A stretch of 27,488 nt of DNA from a virus. The translations under genes were made by a program, and so were the position numbers. The stretch is taken from IMG/VR virus record IMGVR_UViG_3300001533_001017, positions 1 through 27,488 of that record; one strand, 5' to 3'. Of the stretch, positions 18,608-26,767 are shown in pieces; position 1 is the first letter of the stretch; each line of letters begins with the position of its first letter. The notes below the pieces were generated by a model. That model was not told the DNA's origin. It was given only the letters and a program-made list of their open reading frames with translations, and ran no database searches.

Positions 18608-20416
18608 ATGGAAAAAGAAAAAGCATTGCAGAAACTCATTCGTTTCATAGAAGACAATGAAGAGGGTCTCGTTGAAGTAGACGAGAATAACTCATATTCA
18701 ATGCGACTTGTTAATCAAGAAAATTACAGATTGTACCACAGAAAGCTAAAAGTACCTGAAGTAGAACCTAATAACTTCAGGAATATTTTCTTTCCTAAAA
18801 TGTGGGTAGTTTATAGAACAATCGTACAAAATGCAGACGTAGACTTAAAACATCTCAATATACGGATAACTGACGGCGTAAAAGCAAAGGTTGCTCCTCT
18901 TTTGAGAATGGCATATCAATCCCACCTTTCAAGGAACTCTTTCGGAGAATTTCTCGATGAAACGCTTTCTGTTATGGCGTGGTTTGGAAGTGCCGTAGTA
19001 AAAAGATGCGATGGTGGTGTATTTGTTGTCGATTGGAGAAACTACATAACCGAGCCAAATAACCCAAATCCACAAACACGAAGCCACGCAGAACTTCTTT
19101 ATAAGACAAAAGAAGAGATTGACTCGTATGGTTGGGACAGTGCAGAAATAAACGAACTCTGGGAGAAAATGCTTTCTCAAAACGAACACCTCTTCAAAGT
19201 CATTGAGTTCTGGACGTTTGATGAGAATGGCAAAAAGATTTGTATCAAAGCTATAGACAATACCTTAAATCTTCCAGAAGAGTCCCACGACAGACAATTC
19301 TGGTCTCCGTATATTGTAACAGACGTGTTTGAAAGTCCTTATAAGAAAAGAAGGGCTTCAAAAAGACTTCGCAAGGCTCTTGGGGAAGAAGAAAGAATGT
19401 TTCCTTACGAGCAGTTTGATTTGTTTTCGTGCTTTGGAAGAACACAAGGACTTGGCTGTGGAGAACTTTTGGGTGGACTTCAAGACATTTATAATGAACT
19501 CTTTTCTAATAAAAGGAAGGCAGACAGAAAAGCTCTAATGGGCGTAACGATACATAAATCAGTACTTACTAATAATGGACTTTCTCAAATCGCTCAAGAA
19601 TTTATTTCCAATCTTACTACGGGGTCTGTTATATCCCTCGCTCCTGGTGAAGATTTGCAAACAATGCAATTTGACACACGAGCAACAGACTTTCAGATAA
19701 TGGAAGAAAAAATCTACGAGCTTATGAGACAAATTATGGGGGTAACTATGCAAGGGACAGGAGAAGAACTTCCTTCAGCAACTTCGGCAACACAAGCTCA
19801 AATAAACGAGTCTAACGCTCAAACAGTATATAACTTTGTACGAGAACGTATACATCACGGAATAAAGAAACTTTTTCACAATGGATACGCCAGAGATATT
19901 GTAGAAGAAATGGAAGAAGAGGAGTTTATCTCTATTATAGGAGACCCTGCACAACTGGAAGAGATTGACGCTTTTTATACCAAAAATGCTATAAATAACT
20001 GGGCTTTAGAAGTAAAAAACAAAACAGGAAAGTATCCTGAAATGGAAGAATACCAAGTCGCAGAAGGAATGCTTCGTCAAGGACTTCGTTCAATGGGAGA
20101 CACAAGATTTTTACAATTCACCAAAGATATCGCCAAAGACCTCCAGTATATGTTTGAGTTTGAAATAACTGACGAGAGCTTTAATGCTATCGGACGCTCG
20201 CAAGCTCTTATGGCTATTAAAGCCGACCCAACATCTACCAAGAGTAAAGCAAAGATTGAAGATGAACTTATATTGATGCAAGGACTCAATCCTCGAAACT
20301 TTGATAAAACACAGCAAGAGATTGAAGCCGAGCAACAAAGGTCAGAACAAATGGAACAAGTAAAAATGCCAAGAGAAGCAAAGGTTGCTCCTGACCAATT
20401 CCCACAACCTCTATGA
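18608..20416 (+). CDS. Portal protein
   Basis: 602 residues. It follows TerL by 18 bases, the standard order. N-terminal wing-rich part with NYRLYHRKLKVPEVEPNNF and FPKMWVVYRTIVQN, a central stem region with NNGLSQIAQEFISNL and LAPGEDLQTMQF, and TSATQAQINESNAQTVYNF, which resembles the portal helix facing the DNA channel. C-terminal 150 residues are helical and end rich in Q and E. A dodecamer ring at one vertex is expected. Start ATG has no good ribosome site. The portal family is clear from order and length more than from one motif. Confidence 0.85.
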   Translation: MEKEKALQKLIRFIEDNEEGLVEVDENNSYSMRLVNQENYRLYHRKLKVPEVEPNNFRNIFFPKMWVVYRTIVQNADVDLKHLNIRITDGVKAKVAPLLRMAYQSHLSRNSFGEFLDETLSVMAWFGSAVVKRCDGGVFVVDWRNYITEPNNPNPQTRSHAELLYKTKEEIDSYGWDSAEINELWEKMLSQNEHLFKVIEFWTFDENGKKICIKAIDNTLNLPEESHDRQFWSPYIVTDVFESPYKKRRASKRLRKALGEEERMFPYEQFDLFSCFGRTQGLGCGELLGGLQDIYNELFSNKRKADRKALMGVTIHKSVLTNNGLSQIAQEFISNLTTGSVISLAPGEDLQTMQFDTRATDFQIMEEKIYELMRQIMGVTMQGTGEELPSATSATQAQINESNAQTVYNFVRERIHHGIKKLFHNGYARDIVEEMEEEEFISIIGDPAQLEEIDAFYTKNAINNWALEVKNKTGKYPEMEEYQVAEGMLRQGLRSMGDTRFLQFTKDIAKDLQYMFEFEITDESFNAIGRSQALMAIKADPTSTKSKAKIEDELILMQGLNPRNFDKTQQEIEAEQQRSEQMEQVKMPREAKVAPDQFPQPL

Positions 20417-20724
20417 AATCCGTTTTCTACAATGAAAAGTTAGCAGAAAAAGAAAAGGCTATGGCTGAAGCCGAGAGTGTTTTAGATACCAAAAGAAGTC
20501 TCTTCTTCAAAAAGATGTCAAAGAATAAAGACTTTCAAAAATACGTTATAGAGGAAATTCTTGACAGAGAAATACAAGCAAATAAAGAAATCAGCAGTAA
20601 CTTTGAAATCCTTTTAGGGAAATCACCTGAAGAAATAAAAGACGCAATACTAGCAAAGTCTTCTGCTCTCCGTGCGTGTGAAGTTATAAAGCAAAAGATA
20701 CTCATCAATTATGACGGGGAATGA
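20413..20724 (+). CDS. Small helical head protein, 103 aa
   Basis: Starts with an ATGA overlap on the portal stop. The sequence is charged and helical throughout (EKLAEKEKAMAEAESVLDTK, EEIKDAILAKSSALRACEVI). It may be an internal head or scaffold-type helper. No family recognised. The next gene overlaps it by 14 bases. Confidence 0.6.
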   Translation: MKSVFYNEKLAEKEKAMAEAESVLDTKRSLFFKKMSKNKDFQKYVIEEILDREIQANKEISSNFEILLGKSPEEIKDAILAKSSALRACEVIKQKILINYDGE

Positions 20725-20920
20725 GAAAAGAATACAAACGTGGAAAAAAAATCCTAAACTTATAGAGGACGCTGTTTTCTATGGCAGAGTTGGTGGAATT
20801 ATAAAGAGGCGGTCTAAGTGGGATAACCCAGACTATAAAGAAGTCCACTGGAAAAAAATGGAAAAACATAAAAACTGGAGACAAAACTTGACAAAAGTAG
20901 ACTCTAGTGGCAATAATTAA
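20711..20920 (+). CDS. Small basic protein, 69 aa
   Basis: Begins MTGNEKRIQTWKKNPKLIED and is rich in K, W and R (RRSKWDNPDYKEVHWKKMEK). It is likely to bind nucleic acid or a partner head protein. It lies between portal and scaffold genes, overlapping the former helper gene by 14 bases. Unknown family. Confidence 0.5.
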   Translation: MTGNEKRIQTWKKNPKLIEDAVFYGRVGGIIKRRSKWDNPDYKEVHWKKMEKHKNWRQNLTKVDSSGNN

Positions 20921-20970
20921 AGTAACGCTAACAGATTTCAATAAGAAATCGGCGTAGTAACTCACAATCT

Positions 20971-21525
20971 ATGTCAGAAGAAAAGTCAAACCTTGACGAG
21001 CGAGAGGATGAGGACATCTTTGATGAACCCAAAACCTTAAACGACTCTGAAGGAGACCAGTCAGAAGACACGTCAGCTCTCGATGAATATAATAGAAGAA
21101 CAGGGAAGAACTTTAAGTCGTGGGACGATGTCGTCAAATCCACGAAAGAAGCAGATAAACTGTTTTCCAAAGGTATACATAAAGAGCAACCGAAAGTAGT
21201 AGATGATGTAAGCGAATTATTTTTTACCACAACGCCACAAGCCGAGCTTGTAAAAGATGACCTCGAGAAAGTTTCTAAACTTCACGGGGGGAGTATCTTA
21301 AAAGCGTGGAGAGAAGAAAAATGGCTACAAGAAAAAGCAACTTTACTTTCAAAAGAACGTGAGGAAGAAAGAGAGAATTTAAGCAAAATAGGTAGACCAA
21401 GTCCAGGTAAAAGTGCTTCAATGAATTTTTCTCAAGTAGACCTTTCAAATCCTGAACACGTCAAATGGTTAAATTCAAAAGAAGGACGAAGAAAAGAATA
21501 TCTTGGCTGGTACGCCTCAAAATAA
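20971..21525 (+). CDS. Scaffolding protein (putative)
   Basis: 184 residues, acidic N-terminus (EEKSNLDEREDEDIFDEPKT) and a C-terminal coiled-coil-like half (EEKWLQEKATLLSKEREEER) ending KEGRRKEYLGWYASK. It directly precedes the capsid gene, three bases away. Scaffolds guide procapsid assembly and are then lost or cut. No protease gene is present in this window. Position and composition support the call; the sequence itself is not diagnostic. Confidence 0.65.
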   Translation: MSEEKSNLDEREDEDIFDEPKTLNDSEGDQSEDTSALDEYNRRTGKNFKSWDDVVKSTKEADKLFSKGIHKEQPKVVDDVSELFFTTTPQAELVKDDLEKVSKLHGGSILKAWREEKWLQEKATLLSKEREEERENLSKIGRPSPGKSASMNFSQVDLSNPEHVKWLNSKEGRRKEYLGWYASK

Positions 21526-21528
21526 AGT

Positions 21529-22428
21529 ATGGCAAATACATTAGAACATCTCATTCGTGAGGTTTGGGCTCCTGAAGTACAGGAAAACGCTACAAAATCC
21601 CAAGTAGCAATGGATATATGTGAAGTTATAGAACTTGCAGACGGCGATACATACAATAACCCAACAGCTTCAGACCCTTCTGTTGGAATATATACTCGTA
21701 ACCCTGCTTCTGCTGGTGTTACTTCTTCGGCAATCGAAACAACTAACGAACAACTTTTGATAAATACTGCAAAGTATGCATCATTCTTCGTTGATCGATT
21801 GGATGAAAAGCAAATGAAATATCGTATCAATGGTCGTCTTAAAGACCGTTCTACGTACCTTTTGCGAGACACTATTGACCAAGCAATCCTTGCAGAATAT
21901 GCAAACGCTGGTTCAGTAGTAGATGAAGGAAACATCGGTGGAACGTCTGGTGTTCCTATCGGAGTTAGTTCTTCAAACGTTATGGATGTTATCCTTGCAG
22001 GACTTACTGCTCTTGCAGAAAAAGACGTTGAAATTGACAGAGGAGACATTTTCCTCATTATGCCTCCTAAAGATTACTTAATGTTTCTTCAGAAATATCT
22101 CGTAGGAACAGGGTACGCTCTTGGAGATGAGTCAATCAAACGAGGATACAAAGGAACAATTCAAGATGTACATATTTACACATCTCGAAACCTTACTCAA
22201 ACAGTTGAGTCTTCATACGCTGCAAAGCACTGGTTAATGGGACGAAAAGGAGCAATCTCCTTTGGAAAGAACGCTGGTTCTTTGGTAAATCTCGAAATGA
22301 AACAAAATCCAACATTGGCAGACGGAACAGTCGCACTTGGAACACAGTACATTCTCTGGGATTTGTACGGAAAGAAAACCTTCACAGAAGGTGCACGAGA
22401 GTTAGTAGATATTGAAGTAAGAATATAG
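21529..22428 (+). CDS. Major capsid protein
   Basis: 299 residues, HK97-fold length. N-terminal helix (NTLEHLIREVWAPEVQENAT), then a long loop region with TASDPSVGIYTRNPASAGVT, a helical spine with TAKYASFFVDRLDEKQMKYR and LLRDTIDQAILAEYANAG, and a C-terminal domain with FLIMPPKDYLMFLQKYLVG and ISFGKNAGSLVN. This P-domain/A-domain order fits phage coat proteins. It is the likely most-expressed late gene; a hairpin follows it. No cleavage site is evident at the N-terminus. Confidence 0.85.
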   Translation: MANTLEHLIREVWAPEVQENATKSQVAMDICEVIELADGDTYNNPTASDPSVGIYTRNPASAGVTSSAIETTNEQLLINTAKYASFFVDRLDEKQMKYRINGRLKDRSTYLLRDTIDQAILAEYANAGSVVDEGNIGGTSGVPIGVSSSNVMDVILAGLTALAEKDVEIDRGDIFLIMPPKDYLMFLQKYLVGTGYALGDESIKRGYKGTIQDVHIYTSRNLTQTVESSYAAKHWLMGRKGAISFGKNAGSLVNLEMKQNPTLADGTVALGTQYILWDLYGKKTFTEGARELVDIEVRI

Positions 22429-22436
22429 TCTTCTTC

Positions 22437-22460
22437 CATAGTCCCTTTCGGGGGGCTATG
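22437..22460 (+). other. Hairpin after the capsid gene
   Basis: CATAGTCCC-TTTCGG-GGGGCTATG-type stem of 9 bp with one G-T pair. No T tract follows, so read-through to the glycosyltransferase genes is likely. It could raise capsid message stability or partly end it. A following AAGGA serves the next start. Confidence 0.6.
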
Positions 22461-22473
22461 ATAAGGACATTAT

Positions 22474-23862
22474 ATGCGTATACAAAATAGATTTGGCAGG
22501 TTAGTAGATGTCCCTGAAGAGCAGGCTAAATTTATGGTTTCCAATGGGGAGGCAACCTACGCAACCGAAATTGTACAGCCTAAAAAACTCTTGGGCTGTC
22601 CTTATTGTTTCTGCGACCATAAAGGCGATGAATGTTTCAAAGACGCACCACTTATTTCTATTGTTATACCTTCTCGTTATAACGAAGAAATACAATCCCT
22701 TCTTTCTTTGGAAAAACAATCGTACAAGAAAATAGAAATAATCATACAAAAAGACAGGTTTAAAAAAGGAGCAAACGTAATGCGTAACGCTGGAGCAAAA
22801 AAAGCAAAAGGCGAGTTTATTCTTTTTTCCGACAATGACTTAGAGTGGGATAAAGACGCTATTGCCGTCCTTTATAAAACGCTTGTCCAAAGTGATAAAG
22901 GATATTCTTACGGAGCGTACACGCTTGACGGAAACCTTATTGGAAACAAAGAATTTTCTTCTCACGACCTTTGGAGATATAACTATATCTCTACGATGTC
23001 GCTTATACGAAAAGTCGTCTGGGAAAAATCAGGTGGATTTGACCCTAAAATTAAACGCTTTCAGGATTGGGATTTGTGGCTTAGCTTACTTGGAAAAGGC
23101 ATAGAAGGAGTTTATTGTGGCTCGACAGTCTTTTCTACTAAGTATCGAAAAGGCATAACCTTTGGAGACACTGAACAAGAGGAAGCACGAAAGATTGTGC
23201 TTTCTAAACACAACATCAAACAAACCAAACTTGCCGATATTATAATCCCTCACCAAAACCGCCACGACCTTTTGAAAGAATGTCTTGAAAGGCTCTCTTA
23301 TGACAATTTCAATATTTACGTTATCGGAGGGAGTACCTTTTCGGTAAACTGCAACAAGGGAGCAAAACTTGCCGAAACGGATGACCTTATTTTTATAAAT
23401 GATGACACTGAACCAGAAGAAAGTGTTATACAAGAAATGCTTCAAAGTACCGAAGATATTGTAGGCTGTGCTCAAATTCATCCCGATAAAACCATTTTGT
23501 ATGGGATTTCATACAAATGGAAAAATGGCTTTATTGACGAACACCTTTCAACGTCTCTCAAAGACTCTCTTATTCCAACGGGATTTCTTTTTAGAGTAAA
23601 ACGAAAAGCGTGGGAACAACTGGGAGGACTAGACGAGACATTTAAAAACGGAGGAGAAGACCAAGAATTATTCTTATCAGCTTTTGAAAAAGGAATGACG
23701 ATTAAGATTATCAAAACCCCAACCCTTCACCGCCACTCACAGTCTCGTGATAGGTTCAAACACACCAGAGACAACAGGATAGAACTCAATAAACGCTGGA
23801 CACCAGAGAGAGTAAAAAAGGTTATAGATAAAGTAAAAAAAGAAAACCTTCTCCGTATATGA
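22474..23862 (+). CDS. Tandem GT2-like glycosyltransferase with head-protein-like N-terminus
   Basis: 462 residues. Residues 1-30 (RIQNRFGRLVDVPEEQAKFM) resemble a short domain that often follows phage capsid genes. CPYCFCDHKGDEC (about 42-54) is a small cysteine site. Then two GT-A domains: the first from ISIVIPSRYNEE with ILFSDNDLEWD as DxD-like motif and SGGFDPKIKRFQDWDLW as acceptor loop; the second from ADIIIPHQNRHD with FINDDTEPEE and LDETFKNGGEDQELF. It uses a nucleotide-sugar to decorate a protein or polymer. Its place in the head operon points to glycosylation of virion proteins. AAGGA lies about 8 bases upstream of the ATG. Confidence 0.75.
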   Translation: MRIQNRFGRLVDVPEEQAKFMVSNGEATYATEIVQPKKLLGCPYCFCDHKGDECFKDAPLISIVIPSRYNEEIQSLLSLEKQSYKKIEIIIQKDRFKKGANVMRNAGAKKAKGEFILFSDNDLEWDKDAIAVLYKTLVQSDKGYSYGAYTLDGNLIGNKEFSSHDLWRYNYISTMSLIRKVVWEKSGGFDPKIKRFQDWDLWLSLLGKGIEGVYCGSTVFSTKYRKGITFGDTEQEEARKIVLSKHNIKQTKLADIIIPHQNRHDLLKECLERLSYDNFNIYVIGGSTFSVNCNKGAKLAETDDLIFINDDTEPEESVIQEMLQSTEDIVGCAQIHPDKTILYGISYKWKNGFIDEHLSTSLKDSLIPTGFLFRVKRKAWEQLGGLDETFKNGGEDQELFLSAFEKGMTIKIIKTPTLHRHSQSRDRFKHTRDNRIELNKRWTPERVKKVIDKVKKENLLRI

Positions 23863-24530
23863 AAATAGCAATTTACACCTTAACCAGAGAGAGACTTGAA
23901 TACACAAAAGACTGCTTTCAATCATTGAAAGAGAAAGCAGGACATCCATACGACCACTATGTAGTAGACAATGGCAGTAAAGACGGAACAGTAGAATGGC
24001 TCAAAGAAAACGACTTTAAAAAAGTTATTTACAATCCTGAAAACGTAGGGATTTCCAAAGGAAGCAATCAAGCTCTGGAAGAAATATTCAAAGAAAACTA
24101 CGACCTGATAATTAAAATGGATAATGACTGTTTTATAGAAACAGACGGGATACTACGAGAAATTGTAAAGATTTACTCTTCTTTGGGACAATTTTCCCCA
24201 CAATATGTCCTTTCTCCTTATGTAAACGGCATAAATAATCAACCTACTCGTGGAGGAAAAGACGGCATTGCCACCTACACCATAGGACTTACTGCAATCG
24301 TGGGCGGACTTTTTCACATTGTGCCTTCTTTGGTGTATAGTAAATATAGGTATGATGAGAAACTCCCACTTGCAAAATACCAAGATGATTTCTTTTGCAA
24401 ATGGGTAAAAGAAAATGGTGGAAGAGTGGGATACATTGAGGAATTAAAAGTCCAACACTATGAAGGAACGGATAATCAAGCCAAGCGATTTCCCCTCTAT
24501 TTCGAGAGAAAATGGAAAGAGGAGGTATGA
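23859..24530 (+). CDS. GT2 family glycosyltransferase
   Basis: 223 residues, single GT-A domain: MKIAIYTLTRERLEYTKDCF, then YDHYVVDNGSKDGTVEWLKE, NVGISKGSNQAL and the DxD-type IIKMDNDCF. YDEKLPLAKYQDDFFCKWV carries the catalytic ED/DD-like base region. Overlaps the previous gene by 4 bases (ATGA), so both transferases are made together and probably add sugars in sequence. Specificity cannot be read from sequence. Confidence 0.8.
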   Translation: MKIAIYTLTRERLEYTKDCFQSLKEKAGHPYDHYVVDNGSKDGTVEWLKENDFKKVIYNPENVGISKGSNQALEEIFKENYDLIIKMDNDCFIETDGILREIVKIYSSLGQFSPQYVLSPYVNGINNQPTRGGKDGIATYTIGLTAIVGGLFHIVPSLVYSKYRYDEKLPLAKYQDDFFCKWVKENGGRVGYIEELKVQHYEGTDNQAKRFPLYFERKWKEEV

Positions 24531-25039
24531 TAGTAGACGCAGATGATTTTTGCCAAACAAACACAGGAATAGAAACGCTTCTTTACTTAAAAGAAAAGCG
24601 ACCTGACTTCAAAATATCACTCTTTACAATACCGAAACTTTGTGGTAATATTTTTATAGAAAGAATGAAAAGGTTCTCGTGGATTGAAATGCTACCGCAC
24701 GGAGAGTTCCACCCACACCCAAGAGAGTGCCAAGACTGGACATACGAACGCTCAAAAGAGTATCTTAAAAGCATAGGGCCTCTAGGACTTAAAAAGATAT
24801 TCAAAGCACCTGGTTGGCAAATCTCTGACGGAATGTATCGTGCTTTACTAGAAGAAGGCTACGCTGTAGCAGACCAACACTACAATGACGAAAGAAGACC
24901 AAAGGAACTCGAAGTGTTCTATCCACCATTACATCATTACCACATAGGACATCTCGGGGGTATAAATAAAAATGAGATAGGAGACTTCACTAAAGAAATC
25001 CTTTCTATCGATAAATACGAATTCTATGAACGGAGCTAA
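24527..25039 (+). CDS. NodB-like polysaccharide deacetylase (putative)
   Basis: Start set at ATG 24527 (MIVDADDFCQ), a 4-base overlap with the transferase stop; an ATG at 24512 is also possible. About 170 residues. The first strand VDADDFC supplies the aspartate pair of carbohydrate esterase family 4, LPHGEFHPHPRE the zinc-binding H-x3-H, and IFKAPGWQISDGMYRALLEE the R/W-P-x-x strand. CE4 enzymes remove N- or O-acetyl groups from glycans. With the two transferases it would form a small glycan-modifying set in the head operon. The fold is shortened (about 170 instead of 200 or more), so activity is less sure than the family. Confidence 0.6.
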   Translation: MIVDADDFCQTNTGIETLLYLKEKRPDFKISLFTIPKLCGNIFIERMKRFSWIEMLPHGEFHPHPRECQDWTYERSKEYLKSIGPLGLKKIFKAPGWQISDGMYRALLEEGYAVADQHYNDERRPKELEVFYPPLHHYHIGHLGGINKNEIGDFTKEILSIDKYEFYERS

Positions 25040-25727
25040 AATCCTTTCCCTTGCACAAATACTTACCAATACTAATTCCTCTACCTTCCTTAATGGAGTT
25101 GAGGCAACAATGTACGAACACCTCAATATCTTTTACGGGCAAAGAATACTTGATATTTTACGGGTGCGAGTAGATGCTAATGCTACTATTCAGAAATCCT
25201 ATCAAACACACGTAAACGCCACTTCACTCGTAGAAGGAGAAAATGGCTACAACGGGGAATATGCTTTCCCAACAGATTTGCTAAGACCAGTACGAGTAGA
25301 AGTATCCTATGACGGACAAACGTGGAATAAAGCAACCTTTTATGACAATGCTCTTAATACTAACTCTGAACTTAATGCTTCTTCAGAAAGTCCTTCGCAG
25401 TCTAATCCACACGTAGATTTTAATCGTGGCTCATATTTCGTACGACCCGTAAACAAAACACAAGACGTAGCTAAAGGACTTTATATTGAATATGAAAAAC
25501 GACAAGCAGACTTTGACTCTTCTTCTGAACCAGAGGAGATAGAAAAAAACCTTCAAGACCTTCTTGCTTATGACGTAGCAGGACTTGAAATTATAATGAA
25601 TACCGATAAGTATTCCAGTGCTAAAATAACTATTTTCAACAACGCCAAAAGAGAAGTTGAGGATAGATTTTTTGCATTTTACCGAACAGGACTCCCTAGT
25701 AAAAAAGTAATGACCTTTATGTACTAA
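25026..25727 (+). CDS. Head-tail connector / adaptor protein (putative)
   Basis: 233 residues. N-terminal helix with GVEATMYEHLNIFYGQRILD, a beta-rich part with EYAFPTDLLRPVRVEVSYDG and a C-terminal helical region (EKNLQDLLAYDVAGLEIIMN). The FPTDLLRPVRVEV element is typical of adaptor proteins (gp6/gp4-like) that sit under the portal and take the tail. Overlaps the deacetylase by 14 bases. The exact fold family is not proven, but order portal - capsid - connector supports the call. Confidence 0.6.
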   Translation: MNGAKILSLAQILTNTNSSTFLNGVEATMYEHLNIFYGQRILDILRVRVDANATIQKSYQTHVNATSLVEGENGYNGEYAFPTDLLRPVRVEVSYDGQTWNKATFYDNALNTNSELNASSESPSQSNPHVDFNRGSYFVRPVNKTQDVAKGLYIEYEKRQADFDSSSEPEEIEKNLQDLLAYDVAGLEIIMNTDKYSSAKITIFNNAKREVEDRFFAFYRTGLPSKKVMTFMY

Positions 25728-25738
25728 AAGTTTCTTTT

Positions 25739-26263
25739 ATGAAATATGGCGAGTTTACCTATTCTAATGCTCCGTATGGAACAAGAGACCGAGTAACCAA
25801 AGAAACAGAAATTAAATGGAGCTTGTACGGGCAAACAGGAATTGCAGTAGAGTTAGTATGGAATGTATTCGGAAGAGTAGAAAAAGCATTTACTATTCTC
25901 TGGAGTATCTATAACCAAGCAACTAAAAGTCTTTTTCTTCTCTGGAGTATGTACGGAGTACTACAGAAAGCGTTTATACTGAAATGGCATTTATTTAACC
26001 CAATAGCAAAACTATTTACAATAGGCTGGAAAGTATGGGGAGATGCAATACGAGCGTTCTCAATACGCTGGGATATGAGAAATGCTTCAGGACTGTACTT
26101 CAAACCAGTTGAGAAACCTTCAGGAATATGGATAAAACTCAAAACAGTAGGTCTCAAATATGGAACATTCAAATATGGAGAGAAAAAATATAATGGAGAA
26201 GGATATAAAAAGATAACCAAACCAACCCCACAGTGGACACCTGTGGACAAGGTAGAACAATAA
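25739..26263 (+). CDS. Protein with six tandem 14-residue tryptophan repeats
   Basis: 174 residues. Residues about 27-115 are perfectly phased 14-residue units each starting with W: WSLYGQTGIAVELV, WNVFGRVEKAFTIL, WSIYNQATKSLFLL, WSMYGVLQKAFILK, WHLFNPIAKLFTIG, WKVWGDAIRAFSIR. This looks like a stacked beta-solenoid or barrel staple, with short flanks similar at both ends (KYGEFTYSNAPYG and KYGTFKYGEKKYN). I recognise a similar repeat in other phage structural genes but not its function. Position between connector and tail-surface genes suggests a neck or tail component. Confidence 0.65.
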   Translation: MKYGEFTYSNAPYGTRDRVTKETEIKWSLYGQTGIAVELVWNVFGRVEKAFTILWSIYNQATKSLFLLWSMYGVLQKAFILKWHLFNPIAKLFTIGWKVWGDAIRAFSIRWDMRNASGLYFKPVEKPSGIWIKLKTVGLKYGTFKYGEKKYNGEGYKKITKPTPQWTPVDKVEQ

Positions 26264-26264
26264 T

Positions 26265-26765
26265 ATGTCAGTACTATCAACAGACCTTAAAATGCTTTTA
26301 AGTGGAGGAGCTTCCAACACAGACCCCAATGCTTCTTTGGGAGGAGCAGTATCTTCAACAGAAGTTGTCGATGATACGCTTCATAACCTTTTTGACGAAG
26401 TATCAGGAACAGAACACACAGCAGGAGATACAGAATACCGAGCCGTATTTATTAAAAACAATTCAGCAGAAACCGCATATAATGCAAAGATTTGGATTGA
26501 GTCAAACTCCACAGGAGTAGAGTCTTCCATAGAAATTGCAAAAGAAACATCTGGTGGTTCGCCTATCCAAACAATCACTGATGAGGACACAGCACCAACG
26601 GGGCTAACCTTCAGCACAGCAGACGGAATGGCAAATGGTATAGCACTAGGAGATTTGACAGAAGGAGCAGTTTATGGCATTTGGATAAAAAGAATTATCA
26701 CTGCAGGAACAACTCCGCAATCAAATGACACTGCTCAAATTAAGTTGTATGTAGACACACTATAA
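26265..26765 (+). CDS. Tail/neck surface protein, Ig-like beta domain
   Basis: 166 residues. Begins MSVLSTDLKMLLSGGASNTD with LGGAVSSTEVVDDTLHNLFD, then beta strands (EYRAVFIKNNSAETAYNAKI, IEIAKETSGGSPIQT, IKLYVDTL). This N-terminal DLK-x-x-x-SGGASNTDP stretch recurs in phage tail or decoration proteins. It starts 2 bases after the repeat protein. An all-beta virion surface protein is the best reading. Confidence 0.65.
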   Translation: MSVLSTDLKMLLSGGASNTDPNASLGGAVSSTEVVDDTLHNLFDEVSGTEHTAGDTEYRAVFIKNNSAETAYNAKIWIESNSTGVESSIEIAKETSGGSPIQTITDEDTAPTGLTFSTADGMANGIALGDLTEGAVYGIWIKRIITAGTTPQSNDTAQIKLYVDTL

Positions 26766-26767
26766 AT

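Noticed and set aside
21432-22058. Leftward 208-residue frame opposite the capsid
   Set aside because: It is antisense to the capsid gene, with serine-rich composition typical of a reverse-strand shadow.
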